Below the pieces are notes generated by a model, which was not told where the DNA came from, ran no database searches, and saw only the letters and a list, made by a program, of their open reading frames with translations. A stretch of DNA of 64,000 nucleotides, taken from positions 1 through 64,000 of the forward strand of contig JABLXQ010000030.1 of the NCBI GenBank assembly GCA_013178375.1, in the 5' to 3' direction. The position numbers were made by a program, and so were the translations under genes. Of this stretch, positions 42,129 through 51,511 are shown one piece after another. The first letter of the stretch is position 1; each line of letters opens with the position of its first letter. This DNA comes from Gammaproteobacteria bacterium. Its GTDB lineage: Bacteria > Pseudomonadota > Gammaproteobacteria > Pseudomonadales > Ketobacteraceae.

Positions 42129-44651
42129 ATGTCGCATTTGCATTGGCCGTTGCGGCCGTTTTTCATTTCGTTTTTGATCACCACCACCGCGTTCACCAGC
42201 GGCTGCCCGCAGAAAAAACTCACTGCCTTTGACGAAGACGGCATCCTGGAAGCCCGGGTGCGCCGCACCGATTTTGGTGTGCCACACATCCAGGCCGGCA
42301 ACCTGGAAAGCCTGGGCTTCGGTGTCGGCTATGCCTTCGCCCAGGACAACGCCTGCGTGCTGGCGGACATCATCATGAAATACAACAGCCGCCGCGCGCG
42401 TTACCTGGGGCCGGACAGGGTGCCCGGCTCCGGTGACGGTCTGCACCTGATCAACGATTTCGGATTTATGGCGCTGGAAGTACGCGCCCAGGCCGAAGCC
42501 AGCATCGACACCATCAGTGCCAACCAGCACGCCCTGATTTCCGGCTACACCAAAGGCTACAACCATTATCTGGAACAGACCGGCGTCGACAATATCGATC
42601 CCGCCTGCGCCGGCAAACCCTGGGTGCACCCAATCACCGAGGTGGACATGCTGACATCGCTGCTGGCCACCGCGCTGCTGCCCGGTTCCAACAATTTCCT
42701 GGCGGCGATTTTTGTGGCGGCACCGCCGGGGCAAAGTTTCGCGCCGTTCCCCGCCAGCGCGGAAGTGGCACAAACGCTGACGAAAAAAGCGTTGTCACCA
42801 CAGTTGAATCTGGCGCTGCACAACATCGCGCTGCCGAAAAAAAATCCGCTGGAACTGGGCTCCAACGCCTGGGCCATTGGTGCAGACAAATCCGCACGCG
42901 GACGCGGCCTGCTGCTGGCCAATCCACATTTTCCCCACACCGGCATCCTGCGTTTCTGGCAGCTGCACACCACCATTCCCGGCGTGCTGGATGTGATGGG
43001 CAGTGCACTGGCGGGAACGCCGGGCATCGTCAATATCGGCTTCAATGAACATCTGGCCTGGACCCATACATTTTCCACCGCCGAGCATGTGATCGCCTAC
43101 CAGCTGGAACTGGACCCGGCAGATACCAGCGGCCTCACCTATCGCATGGACGGCGCCGGCAAAACCATCCAGCGCAAAACACTGACGGTGGACGTGGCAG
43201 TGACGCCCGGCGTGACGGTGCCATTCAGCAAGCACGTGTATTACAGCGAGCAGGGCCCGCTGTTCGTGGCGCCCGGCCAGCTGCCCTGGGGCACCGACAC
43301 CCAGGGCAACTTCGTGGCTTTCGCCCTCAAGGACGCCAATCGCAGCAATCTGGACATCGTCGATCACTGGCTGGGCCTGAACCTGGCGCGCAACCTGAAC
43401 GAATTCAGGGCGACCTTCAAGCAATACAACGGCGTGATCTTCAACAACACCCTCGCCACCGATGCCGATGGCAACGCCTTCTACATCGACGATTCCACCG
43501 TGCCGCAACTGAGCGCAACGGCGGAGCAGGCCCTGCGCACGAATCCGCTGCTGGTGCAATTGCGCAAGCTGACCGGCTTTTCCATCCTGCCGGGCAATTC
43601 CGCCCTGTTCGATTTCAGCGGCCCGGTGCCCTATGAAAATGCGCCCCGGCTGGAGCGCCGCGATTTCGTGCAGAACTCCAACGACAGTTACTGGCTGACC
43701 AATCCCGCGCAACCCATCAGCGGTCCGTCGATTCTGTACGGCGGTGAAAACAAGGCGCAGACGTTGCGTTCGCGCATGGGCCAGAAAATGCTGCAGGATG
43801 CCGCTGGCAACGATGGCAAATTCTCTGCCGCCGAAGTGGAAGCGGCGTTGTTCAGCCAGCGCAGTTATCTGGCGGAAAATGTGCTTGAGGAATTGCTGGT
43901 GCAATGCCAAAGCCAGGGCGATGTGCCGGTGCTGATAAAAAATGCCGCCGGCGAGACGCTCAGCGTGAACATTGCCGACACCTGCGCAGCACTGACGCAG
44001 TGGGACGGCCATTTCCATCGCGACAGTCGCGGTGCCCATGCGTTTCGCGAATTCGCCGAGCAGTTTGCGAAAAATCCGCAGTGGGCCGTGCCGTTCGATG
44101 CAAACCAGCCCACCACCACACCGAACACCCTGCTGGCCAACGAATTCACTCTGCAACAGCTGGCCGCAGCCACACTCAATTTGCAGGCAGCGGATATTGC
44201 ACCGGATGCAGAACTGGGCGACGTGCAGTTCATCGAGCGCGCCAATCCCGATGGCAGCCCCGGCAACGAACGCCTGCCGTTTGCCGGCAGCAACAATATC
44301 GAGGGCGGCTTCAACGTCTTCCGCCCCGTGTACACGCTGGACGGCTCCACCCTGCCACGGCATCTGTACAAATCGCTGCCTGGCACGCAGCTCAGTGCCG
44401 AGGCGCAGGGCTACCCGCTGGATTACGGCTCCAGCTGGATGATGGTGGTGGAATTCACCCGCAAGGGTCCGAAAGCGCGGGGGCTGATGACCTATTCGCA
44501 ATCGGTCGACACCACCTCGCCGCATGCACTGGACCAGTCGCGCCTTTATTCCGCGCAACCGCGCCTGCAACCGATTCCGTTCCGCGAGCGTGACATCGCC
44601 GCCAACACACAATCGGAACTGCGGCTGCGCCTGGACATCCGCGCAGACTGA
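42129..44651 (+). CDS. Ntn-hydrolase lipoprotein of the penicillin acylase / PvdQ-like AHL-acylase family
   Basis: An 840-residue precursor. Ser245 in LELGSNAWAIG is the predicted autocleavage site and beta-chain nucleophile. After it come LLANPHFP, IPGVLDVMGSALAG, NIGFNEHLAWTHT and RRDFVQNSNDSYWLTNPA, which track PvdQ and aculeacin acylase, enzymes that remove fatty acyl chains from siderophore precursors, lipopeptides and N-acyl-homoserine lactones. The signal peptide ends in a lipobox (FTSGC), so the alpha chain would be membrane-anchored, unusual for soluble PvdQ. The ATG at 42129 has an AAGG site. It is followed 93 bases later by a carboxylesterase lipoprotein. The actual substrate is unknown. 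Confidence 0.85.
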   Translation: MSHLHWPLRPFFISFLITTTAFTSGCPQKKLTAFDEDGILEARVRRTDFGVPHIQAGNLESLGFGVGYAFAQDNACVLADIIMKYNSRRARYLGPDRVPGSGDGLHLINDFGFMALEVRAQAEASIDTISANQHALISGYTKGYNHYLEQTGVDNIDPACAGKPWVHPITEVDMLTSLLATALLPGSNNFLAAIFVAAPPGQSFAPFPASAEVAQTLTKKALSPQLNLALHNIALPKKNPLELGSNAWAIGADKSARGRGLLLANPHFPHTGILRFWQLHTTIPGVLDVMGSALAGTPGIVNIGFNEHLAWTHTFSTAEHVIAYQLELDPADTSGLTYRMDGAGKTIQRKTLTVDVAVTPGVTVPFSKHVYYSEQGPLFVAPGQLPWGTDTQGNFVAFALKDANRSNLDIVDHWLGLNLARNLNEFRATFKQYNGVIFNNTLATDADGNAFYIDDSTVPQLSATAEQALRTNPLLVQLRKLTGFSILPGNSALFDFSGPVPYENAPRLERRDFVQNSNDSYWLTNPAQPISGPSILYGGENKAQTLRSRMGQKMLQDAAGNDGKFSAAEVEAALFSQRSYLAENVLEELLVQCQSQGDVPVLIKNAAGETLSVNIADTCAALTQWDGHFHRDSRGAHAFREFAEQFAKNPQWAVPFDANQPTTTPNTLLANEFTLQQLAAATLNLQAADIAPDAELGDVQFIERANPDGSPGNERLPFAGSNNIEGGFNVFRPVYTLDGSTLPRHLYKSLPGTQLSAEAQGYPLDYGSSWMMVVEFTRKGPKARGLMTYSQSVDTTSPHALDQSRLYSAQPRLQPIPFRERDIAANTQSELRLRLDIRAD

Positions 44652-44744
44652 TTCCTGACGTTTTTTTCAACCTGCGGCAAGCGCTGGCACCCGCCACGCC
44701 TGCCGCACTTTTATTCAATAAAAAGCATCTTTAGAGGGAAAAAC

Positions 44745-46484
44745 ATGGTCACAACAAAACGTTCGCTGCGCGCCTTGCTGCAGCCACTGGCACTGGTGTG
44801 CGCAACCGGGCTGCTCACCGGCTGCCCCCATGACATTTATCTGAAAACCGGTCTGGGCGTGCTGAGGGGCACGCTGCAAGACAACGGAAAAGTGGTGAGC
44901 TGGAAAGGTGTGCCCTATGCCCAGGCACCGGTGGGCGATCTGCGCTGGCAGGCTCCGCGTCCGGTGCAACCCTGGCGCGGCGTGCATGACGCCCGTGACT
45001 TCGGCAGCGCCTGCACCCAGATCGGCAGCATGTACGGTCCGCCGGCCCAGGGCAGCGTCGTGGACATCAACCTGCGCGACGTGTTCGACAAACCGGTGGG
45101 CAGCGAGGACTGCCTGTTCCTCAACATCTGGCGCCCCGCATCGAAAAAGAAAAACCTGCCGGTGGTGCTGTTCATCCACGGCGGCAGCCACATGGTGGGC
45201 ACCAGTTCCTATTATCGCGGCGACCGGCTGGCGCAGGAAGACATGATTTTCATCTCGGTGAACTATCGCCTGAACCTGTTCGGCTGGCTCAACCATCCGG
45301 CGCTGAAAGTGGTGGATGACGGCAGCGATCCGCAGGCGCCGCTCACCAACTCCGGCAACTTCGCCACCCTGGATCTGATCCAGGCGCTGCGGTTCGTGCA
45401 GGACCACATCGACGAATTCGGCGGCGATCCCGGCAATGTCACCATCATGGGCCAGTCCGCCGGCGCCTCCAGCGTGTTCAGCCTGCTGGTGTCGCCGCTG
45501 GCGCAGGGCCTGTTCGACAAGGCCGTGATGCTGAGCCCGGGCCTGATCAACCAGTCCCCGGAAACCAGTTTCAATTACGCCAACGGCCTGCTGGTGGCAC
45601 TGACGCTGCAAGCCGGCCTGGCCACCGACGCCGACAGTGCCGCCCTCTGGCTCGCCACCCAGACCCCGGAACAGCTGCGCGAATTCCTCTACAGCCGCAC
45701 CCCGCAGCAGCTGGTCACCGCCACCCAGCTCGACCCCCGTCTCAGCCTCACGCCCGCGATCCTGCGCGACGGCCTGGTGCAACCCGCCGATCCCAATGCC
45801 GCCGTGGCCAGCGGCCAGTTCAACAACGTGCCGGTACTGGTGGGCCTGACGCAGGAGGAAGGCAAACTCTTCACCCGCCCCGCCTTCCTGATCACCAGCC
45901 AGGAGCGCTGGACCCTGATGCAGACCTTCAATCCGGATGATCCGGCCTCAACACCCACGACGCTGGAACAGATCGTGCGCCCGGAACTGCTGCCGGCGGA
46001 CCGGCCCCAGCAGGGCACCTGCGGCGCCGAGGACTTCATTGTCGGCGGCTACAATGCCTACGCCAATCTGTGCGGATCGCCGTTCCCCACCGCCCTGTTC
46101 CGGCAGTTCCAGGACCAGGCACTGCTGCCCCTGCTGGCCATGCACCAGCCCGCCCTGTACGCCTACCACTGGGGCTGGAACCAGCAGCCGGAGCCCTGGC
46201 GCACCGTCTATGGCGCCGCCCACGGCAGCGACGTGCCCTTCCTGCTGGGCCTGTTCGACACCCCGCTGTTCGCCCACGGCTACAGCCAGCAGAACGCACC
46301 GGGGCGGCAGGCACTGTCTGACCATGTCCTGCAGGCGCTGGCAGCGTTCGCCAAAACCGGCAATCCCAACCATGCGGACCTGCCTGTCGCCTGGCTGCCC
46401 TGGTCGCCGGCACCGGGCGCCCCCAAACGCCTGCTGCTGGACGCAGACGATGAGCACGCCCTGCTGGACATGTCGGCGCAATAA
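44745..46484 (+). CDS. Type B carboxylesterase lipoprotein
   Basis: A 579-residue carboxylesterase (COesterase family). It shows YAQAPVGDLRWQAP, EDCLFLNIW, oxyanion IHGGSHMVG, nucleophile Ser238 in GQSAGAS and His493 in GAAHGSDVPFLLG. A signal peptide with lipobox LLTGC anchors it in the envelope. GAGGG precedes the start. It follows the acylase in the same direction and precedes a strong terminator; these are probably one operon with export-targeted hydrolases. It cleaves carboxylic esters. Confidence 0.88.
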   Translation: MVTTKRSLRALLQPLALVCATGLLTGCPHDIYLKTGLGVLRGTLQDNGKVVSWKGVPYAQAPVGDLRWQAPRPVQPWRGVHDARDFGSACTQIGSMYGPPAQGSVVDINLRDVFDKPVGSEDCLFLNIWRPASKKKNLPVVLFIHGGSHMVGTSSYYRGDRLAQEDMIFISVNYRLNLFGWLNHPALKVVDDGSDPQAPLTNSGNFATLDLIQALRFVQDHIDEFGGDPGNVTIMGQSAGASSVFSLLVSPLAQGLFDKAVMLSPGLINQSPETSFNYANGLLVALTLQAGLATDADSAALWLATQTPEQLREFLYSRTPQQLVTATQLDPRLSLTPAILRDGLVQPADPNAAVASGQFNNVPVLVGLTQEEGKLFTRPAFLITSQERWTLMQTFNPDDPASTPTTLEQIVRPELLPADRPQQGTCGAEDFIVGGYNAYANLCGSPFPTALFRQFQDQALLPLLAMHQPALYAYHWGWNQQPEPWRTVYGAAHGSDVPFLLGLFDTPLFAHGYSQQNAPGRQALSDHVLQALAAFAKTGNPNHADLPVAWLPWSPAPGAPKRLLLDADDEHALLDMSAQ

Positions 46485-46489
46485 AAAAT

Positions 46490-46517
46490 AAGGGGAAGCC
46501 CATCGCTTCCCCTTTTT
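46490..46517. terminator. Bidirectional terminator
   Basis: AAGGGGAAGC (46490-46499) pairs with GCTTCCCCTT (46505-46514) and is followed by T residues; the A-rich left flank serves the convergent transpeptidase gene. Confidence 0.88.
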
Positions 46518-46549
46518 CGCAAGCACCCGTTTCGTCAGAACCGGTTTCG

Positions 46550-48205
46550 TCAGCGCCGGTCCAGCGCCGCCAAAACCTCGCGGTCGCGATCGTAGATGTC
46601 ATGCTTGAACAGGATGCGGCCGTCACCGCCCACCGCCACCGTGTAATAGGCCAGCAGGATCGGCACCGGCTTCACCAGGCCCACATCCTTGGTGGTGCCG
46701 GTAGCGATGGCGGCCTCTATCTGCTCCCGGCTCCACTTCTGCGGATCATTGAACAGCAGTTCCACCAGCTCCAGCGGTCGCTCCACCCGGATGCAGCCGG
46801 AACTGAACGCCCGCATGCCCTTGCCAAACTGGCTCTTGCTGGGGGTGTCGTGCAGATAGACCGCGTAGGGATTGGGGAAGCGGATCGCCACCTGGCCCAG
46901 CGGATTGGCCGGCCCCGCCGCCTGCCGCAGCAGGATATTGCCGGGCCGGTTCCAGTCGATGGTCGCCGGGTCCAGCGGCTTGCCGGCACTGTCCAGCGCC
47001 TGCCACTGGTTCTTCGCCAGGTATTCCGGGTCCTGGCGCACCTTGGGCAGCACGTCTTCCTTGAAAATGGTGGGCGGAATGGTCCAGGTGGGATTGAAAG
47101 TGAAATAGGTCACCCGCGACTTGAAGATGGGCGTGCTGCGGAAGGGCCTGCCTACCTGCACCCGTGAACTCCACACCGGCTGACCATTGCGGTAAAAATG
47201 GATGCTGAAACCTGCAATGTCTACCAGCACGAAATCGCCCTTGATCTCGTGCAACAGCCAGCGGCCCCGCTCCAGATTGGCCCGCACCTGATCGATGCGA
47301 ACCTCCACCGGCACGTTCAGTACCGCCCGGGTGCTCTTGCCCACGGCGCCGTCCACGTCCAGATACTGCTCGCGCTGGAACTGCTTCACCGAGTCCTCCA
47401 GGATCTCGTCAAACAGCTCGCTGCCCGCGCCCTTTTCCGTCAGCAGGCCCGCCGCCACCATGCGCTGGCGCAGCAGGGGCACCCGGGCATCGCGCATGCC
47501 GGGCTTCAGGGACGGACCGTCCGGCAACTGGGGCCAGCCGCCCTGGTCCGCAATGGCATACAGGCGGCGCAAGCCTTCCCGCAGACCCTGGTAGGCTGCC
47601 TGGGGCGGACGTGCCCGGTCGAACAGATCCGCCACGGCAGACTGGTTCACGGCGGCATTGATGGCTGCGGCTTCCGCGTCCAGCGCATAGGATTGCTCGG
47701 CGAAATTCCATTTCGGGTCCAGATCGCCCGGGGTCAGCTTGCCCAGATGCAGGTGCAGCATTGCCAGTAGACAGGCCCGGGTGGCCAGCACATCCAGGGC
47801 GGCCTGCTCTGTGACGCTGGTCATGTCCTGCAATATTGCCCGCCCCTGGGTCAATTCCTGCAGGCTATACTCAGTTGGGTCAAGCCCGTCGAAGCGCAGG
47901 TCAGCCAGCGCCGCCAGCAGAGCATCCAGCCGTGCCGGGTCCTGCCAGGCCGGGTGGTAAGCCCGCTGCTGATAGAAGGCGGCGACACCCTGGGGCAGCG
48001 AGCGGCCCTGAACCAACACCCGGGCGGCGTTGTCTTCATTCAGCCGGATGACAGCTGAACGGATCTGATCCGGCAATGACGCGGCTGGCGATGGAGCGGG
48101 TACGGGTTCTGCCTTGCGGGGTTGCGTGGTGCAGGCAGTCAGCAGCAGACTGGCCAGCAACAGACTGGCCAACAGATGGAACGGGCGTTGCAGGATCGTG
48201 GCCAA
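46550..48205 (-). CDS. L,D-transpeptidase, YcbB (LdtD)-like lipoprotein
   Basis: A 551-residue protein. A lipobox (LLLTAC, Cys25) follows a short signal. Then come a scaffold domain, a peptidoglycan-binding motif (QREQYLDVDGAVGKSTRAVL) and a YkuD catalytic domain with HDTPSKSQFGKGMRAFSSGC ending at the nucleophile Cys471, then IRVERP. It forms 3-3 cross-links in peptidoglycan. The TTG at 48205 is preferred for its AGGGAG site and the lipobox position; an ATG at 48247 has no ribosome site. It is divergent from a second YkuD-like gene. Confidence 0.8.
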   Translation of the reverse strand: MATILQRPFHLLASLLLASLLLTACTTQPRKAEPVPAPSPAASLPDQIRSAVIRLNEDNAARVLVQGRSLPQGVAAFYQQRAYHPAWQDPARLDALLAALADLRFDGLDPTEYSLQELTQGRAILQDMTSVTEQAALDVLATRACLLAMLHLHLGKLTPGDLDPKWNFAEQSYALDAEAAAINAAVNQSAVADLFDRARPPQAAYQGLREGLRRLYAIADQGGWPQLPDGPSLKPGMRDARVPLLRQRMVAAGLLTEKGAGSELFDEILEDSVKQFQREQYLDVDGAVGKSTRAVLNVPVEVRIDQVRANLERGRWLLHEIKGDFVLVDIAGFSIHFYRNGQPVWSSRVQVGRPFRSTPIFKSRVTYFTFNPTWTIPPTIFKEDVLPKVRQDPEYLAKNQWQALDSAGKPLDPATIDWNRPGNILLRQAAGPANPLGQVAIRFPNPYAVYLHDTPSKSQFGKGMRAFSSGCIRVERPLELVELLFNDPQKWSREQIEAAIATGTTKDVGLVKPVPILLAYYTVAVGGDGRILFKHDIYDRDREVLAALDRR

Positions 48206-48337
48206 ATTCAGACTCCCTAATACGGCCGGGCAAGTACAGCCAGACATGTAACAGACAAACGAAAAGCGGAATTCCGGCATGCCGGGCACTCCCGCCGGTT
48301 TCCAGCAATGACAGTGCGGTTTTAGGCAATGACAACA

Positions 48338-49039
48338 ATGAAAAAACAGTACCGTTTCCTCGCCGTCCTGGCCCTGATGATTCCCGGCCTGGCCCTTTCC
48401 GGCCAGAACCCGTCTGGCAGCCTGCTGCAGGATCTGGAGAGGGCAGCACCTTCCGCCAAGCGTGAGGTCATCCGCCTGGCCGTGGAAGCGCTGGAATGCG
48501 CCACCAGTGGCGGCCAGGCCGCGCCGAAGCGGCTGGCAGTCATCGACTATTCCCTGCCGTCCACCGAACGCCGCCTGTGGGTGTTCGATCTGAAGCAACG
48601 GCGCCTGCTACTGCAGGAACTGGTGGCCCACGGCCGCAACTCCGGCACCAACTATGCCAGCACATTTTCCAATACTAACGGCAGTTACCAGTCGAGTCTG
48701 GGCCTGTTTCGCACCCTGAATTCCTACCAGGGCAAACACGGTTACTCCCTGCGTATGGAAGGGATCGAACCCGGCGTGAATGACAACGCTTTCGACCGCG
48801 CCATCGTCATGCATGGCGCACCCTACGTGAACCCCGCGCTGATCCGCAAGCAGGGTCGCATCGGCCGCAGCCTGGGCTGCCCCGCCGTACGCCCGGCCGT
48901 GGCGCGACAACTGATCGACCAGCTGAAGGACGGCCAGTACGTGTTCGCCTACTACCCGGACCAGCGCTGGCTGCAATCCTCGGCCTTCCTCAGTTGCCCC
49001 GGCGGCCAGACCAGCGCCAACCAGATCGCCAGCCGCTAA
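48338..49039 (+). CDS. Murein L,D-transpeptidase catalytic-domain-family protein
   Basis: A 233-residue exported protein. A signal peptide (MKKQYRFLAVLALMIPGLALS) is followed by a variant YkuD-type domain (LWVFDLKQRRLLLQELVAHG, MHGAPY with His159, RSLGCPAVRP with Cys181). The family is separate from the YcbB-like enzymes and is found in Gram-negative bacteria with an undefined role in cell-wall modification. An ATG at 48329 in the same frame has poor ribosome spacing. It is head-to-head with the YcbB-like gene. Confidence 0.78.
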   Translation: MKKQYRFLAVLALMIPGLALSGQNPSGSLLQDLERAAPSAKREVIRLAVEALECATSGGQAAPKRLAVIDYSLPSTERRLWVFDLKQRRLLLQELVAHGRNSGTNYASTFSNTNGSYQSSLGLFRTLNSYQGKHGYSLRMEGIEPGVNDNAFDRAIVMHGAPYVNPALIRKQGRIGRSLGCPAVRPAVARQLIDQLKDGQYVFAYYPDQRWLQSSAFLSCPGGQTSANQIASR

Positions 49040-49051
49040 CAGTCCATCCCG

Positions 49052-50092
49052 CTACAGCCCCAACAGCGCCTGGATAATGAAATAGTGGTCCTCGAACAGG
49101 CGCTGCGGGTCCAATTCACCCAGCGGCATCCACTGCGCTGTACGCGCATCGTCACTGCCCGCCACTGAAGGAAAATTCCGTCCCGGTTCCAGCTCGATAT
49201 GAAACGCATGGGTGATGGTGCGGCAGCGGGCCGAACGATGGGGCGCGTCGAACACAGCGGATTGTTTGATACAGCCGCGCAACACCGGTAACGGCACACC
49301 GATGCAGGTTTCCTCCACCAGTTCCCGCAGACAGGCATCCTGAATGCGCTCCCCCGGATCGACAAAGCCGCCCGGCAACGCCAGCAGGCCACGCCCCGGC
49401 CGCCGGTCGCGCTCGATCAGCAGAATATGTCCCGACTGCACCACCGCCGCATCCACCGTGACGAAATTCGGCTCGTAGGGCGCATTGACCCAACCCTGTT
49501 TATAGGCGGTGATGAACGCCTGCTCCTCGCGCAAATCACGGCAGACGGCGCTGGCGGCAAACGTCGCCAGCCACTGCTGCACACCGGGCGGCAGCCACGC
49601 GTTCACCGCAGCAGGTGAGAAATCAGAGCCCAACAGGGACTGGCGAATGGCAGTGGCATTCACGCCGGCCACATCGTCCACCGCCACCGTGTCCCACTGC
49701 GGAAACCGGTTCGGGTAATACGCCGACTGCGCCCGGCAATGGCCGATCAAACCAATGCGCGGCGCCCGCTGCAAATCCTGATGATGAGCCGCGATCACCC
49801 CCTGCACCACACACTGCACATCCCGCACCCAGCGATCCTCGTTGTAAGGCGAATCCGCCAAAGGCACGATCAGCAGCCGGGCCTGATCCGCCGGCGCAAC
49901 AGCGCTGCGCATCATCGCCTCGCGTTCCTGCCAGGTGAAGGGATTGCGGATGGAGCGGGGTTGTTCGGCGGAACCACACAGCAGAATCAGCTGCCGTGCC
50001 TGCCGCAACCCGGCCTCGACCACAGCGAGATGGCCGTTGTGAAACGGCTGGAACCGACCAATGCAAACCAGAAAATCAAATGGGTACGACAT
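49052..50092 (-). CDS. nadM: Bifunctional nicotinamide-nucleotide adenylyltransferase / Nudix hydrolase
   Basis: A 346-residue two-domain protein. The nucleotidyltransferase domain has GRFQPFHNGHL (12-22, the HxGH site) and the NATAIRQSLLG version of the ISSTxxR motif; the Nudix domain has GGFVDPGERIQDACLRELVE starting at 242, followed by ET. The combination is that of NadM-Nudix proteins, which make NAD from NMN and may hydrolyse ADP-ribose in NAD recycling. The start at 50092 has an AAGGCG site; an open frame extends to 50155 without family similarity. Confidence 0.88.
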   Translation of the reverse strand: MSYPFDFLVCIGRFQPFHNGHLAVVEAGLRQARQLILLCGSAEQPRSIRNPFTWQEREAMMRSAVAPADQARLLIVPLADSPYNEDRWVRDVQCVVQGVIAAHHQDLQRAPRIGLIGHCRAQSAYYPNRFPQWDTVAVDDVAGVNATAIRQSLLGSDFSPAAVNAWLPPGVQQWLATFAASAVCRDLREEQAFITAYKQGWVNAPYEPNFVTVDAAVVQSGHILLIERDRRPGRGLLALPGGFVDPGERIQDACLRELVEETCIGVPLPVLRGCIKQSAVFDAPHRSARCRTITHAFHIELEPGRNFPSVAGSDDARTAQWMPLGELDPQRLFEDHYFIIQALLGL

Positions 50093-50200
50093 GCAGCAGG
50101 CGCCTTGCTGTTTGAATGCGGGAAGCGGGTTGAACCGCGCCGCCACCATAGCCAATCCGCGCTTGCGCGGGCAACGAAAATTTTCGGGAAAATGTCGCGC

Positions 50201-51358
50201 TCAATCGTCCACCGTCACTACGCGATTACGGCCGCTTTCCTTCGCCACATAGAGCGCCTTGTCGGCCCGGCGCAACATCATTTCCGGTGTCAGCGTCCGT
50301 TCCCGTTGATTGCAGCACACTCCCATGCTGGCGGACGCCCGCAGACGCCGGCCATCGAACAACATCACTTCCAACGCTTCCAGCTGCTGCCGGCAACGTT
50401 CCGCCAGCAGACGCGCGCCTTCCAGATCCGCCCCCGGCAGCACCAGCAGAAATTCCTCGCCACCGTAACGGCCGACGCGATCATTCTGGCGCACGTTTTT
50501 CTGCAGCACTTCCGCCGCCGCAATCAGCACGTAATCGCCCGCCTCGTGACCCCAGGTGTCATTGATCTGCTTGAAATGATCCAGATCCACCATCACCACC
50601 GCCATCGGCGAATCCTGCTGCACGCTGCGCTCCTGTTCACGCCCCAGCTGGATCAAAATACTGCGCCGGTTGAGCAGGCCGGTGAGCGGATCGATGCGGC
50701 TCATGGTGTGGGCCTGATCCTCGCGCTCGCGCCAGCGCCGCAGCACCAGATACGCAAGGCCAAACAGGAACAGCAGATGCGGCACCGAATAAAAAATGAA
50801 ATTGCCGGCCCAGAACAGCAGCACATGACCATCGGGACTGATGAACTGCCGGATGACGGGTGAATAAGGCAGACCGCCCCAGGCTGACATCAGCGAAATC
50901 ACCAGCAGTGCAAGACTGGAATTGACAAACGCCACCACCACGGCGGAGCGATTGAAAAAAATGAAACCCAATACCGGCGCACCGGCCAGCACAATGCCGG
51001 TAGGCAGCGACAGGGTGCCGATCAGCCAGGCGAAATAGCAGTGAGACAAACCGTAGTAATTGGCTGCCAGATATTCATACAGTGTGCTGTCGCCAAACAG
51101 GCGCCACAGCAGCGGCAGCAACAGACATAACAGGAAAGTGGTCAGCAGCAGACCATGAAACACCGGGAGCTCGCCCTGCAGGAATTCAGCCTGGATGGCT
51201 TCTGCAGACAGTTCCGGATGAGCCAGACAATAATGCGCCCACAGGGTGTACTGGCCGTGCATCGCCAACGTGGCCGCCATCAACATGGTCGCCTTGGCGG
51301 CCGAACTCCATTCCAGCGGATTGCCAAACCGCCGGTTTACCCAAGCAAAGAAATCCAT
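50201..51358 (-). CDS. Membrane diguanylate cyclase
   Basis: A 385-residue protein with about six membrane helices (residues 25-195) and a GGDEF domain: DPLTGLLNRRS, MVDLDHFKQIND, product-inhibition RQND and active GGEEF at 299-303. It makes cyclic di-GMP. The ATG at 51358 is preferred; a TTG at 51388 is in frame. The second full membrane cyclase of the window, adjacent to the compositional break near 51.4 kb. Confidence 0.87.
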   Translation of the reverse strand: MDFFAWVNRRFGNPLEWSSAAKATMLMAATLAMHGQYTLWAHYCLAHPELSAEAIQAEFLQGELPVFHGLLLTTFLLCLLLPLLWRLFGDSTLYEYLAANYYGLSHCYFAWLIGTLSLPTGIVLAGAPVLGFIFFNRSAVVVAFVNSSLALLVISLMSAWGGLPYSPVIRQFISPDGHVLLFWAGNFIFYSVPHLLFLFGLAYLVLRRWREREDQAHTMSRIDPLTGLLNRRSILIQLGREQERSVQQDSPMAVVMVDLDHFKQINDTWGHEAGDYVLIAAAEVLQKNVRQNDRVGRYGGEEFLLVLPGADLEGARLLAERCRQQLEALEVMLFDGRRLRASASMGVCCNQRERTLTPEMMLRRADKALYVAKESGRNRVVTVDD

Positions 51359-51511
51359 GCCCACGCCAACTCGCAATAAAACAGCCAATCAAGACAATTG
51401 ACCGATTATAGCGGAAGTGTGTGTTAATTAGGCAGGGGCGCATTGCGGACGGGAAGGGTCATCCGACGGATGACGGTGGCAACGACAAGGGACCGCCACT
51501 TTGTGCGAAGG

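Noticed and set aside
42795-44612. A 605-codon minus-strand open frame opposite the acylase
   Set aside because: Antisense to the PvdQ-like Ntn motifs; composition typical of a shadow.
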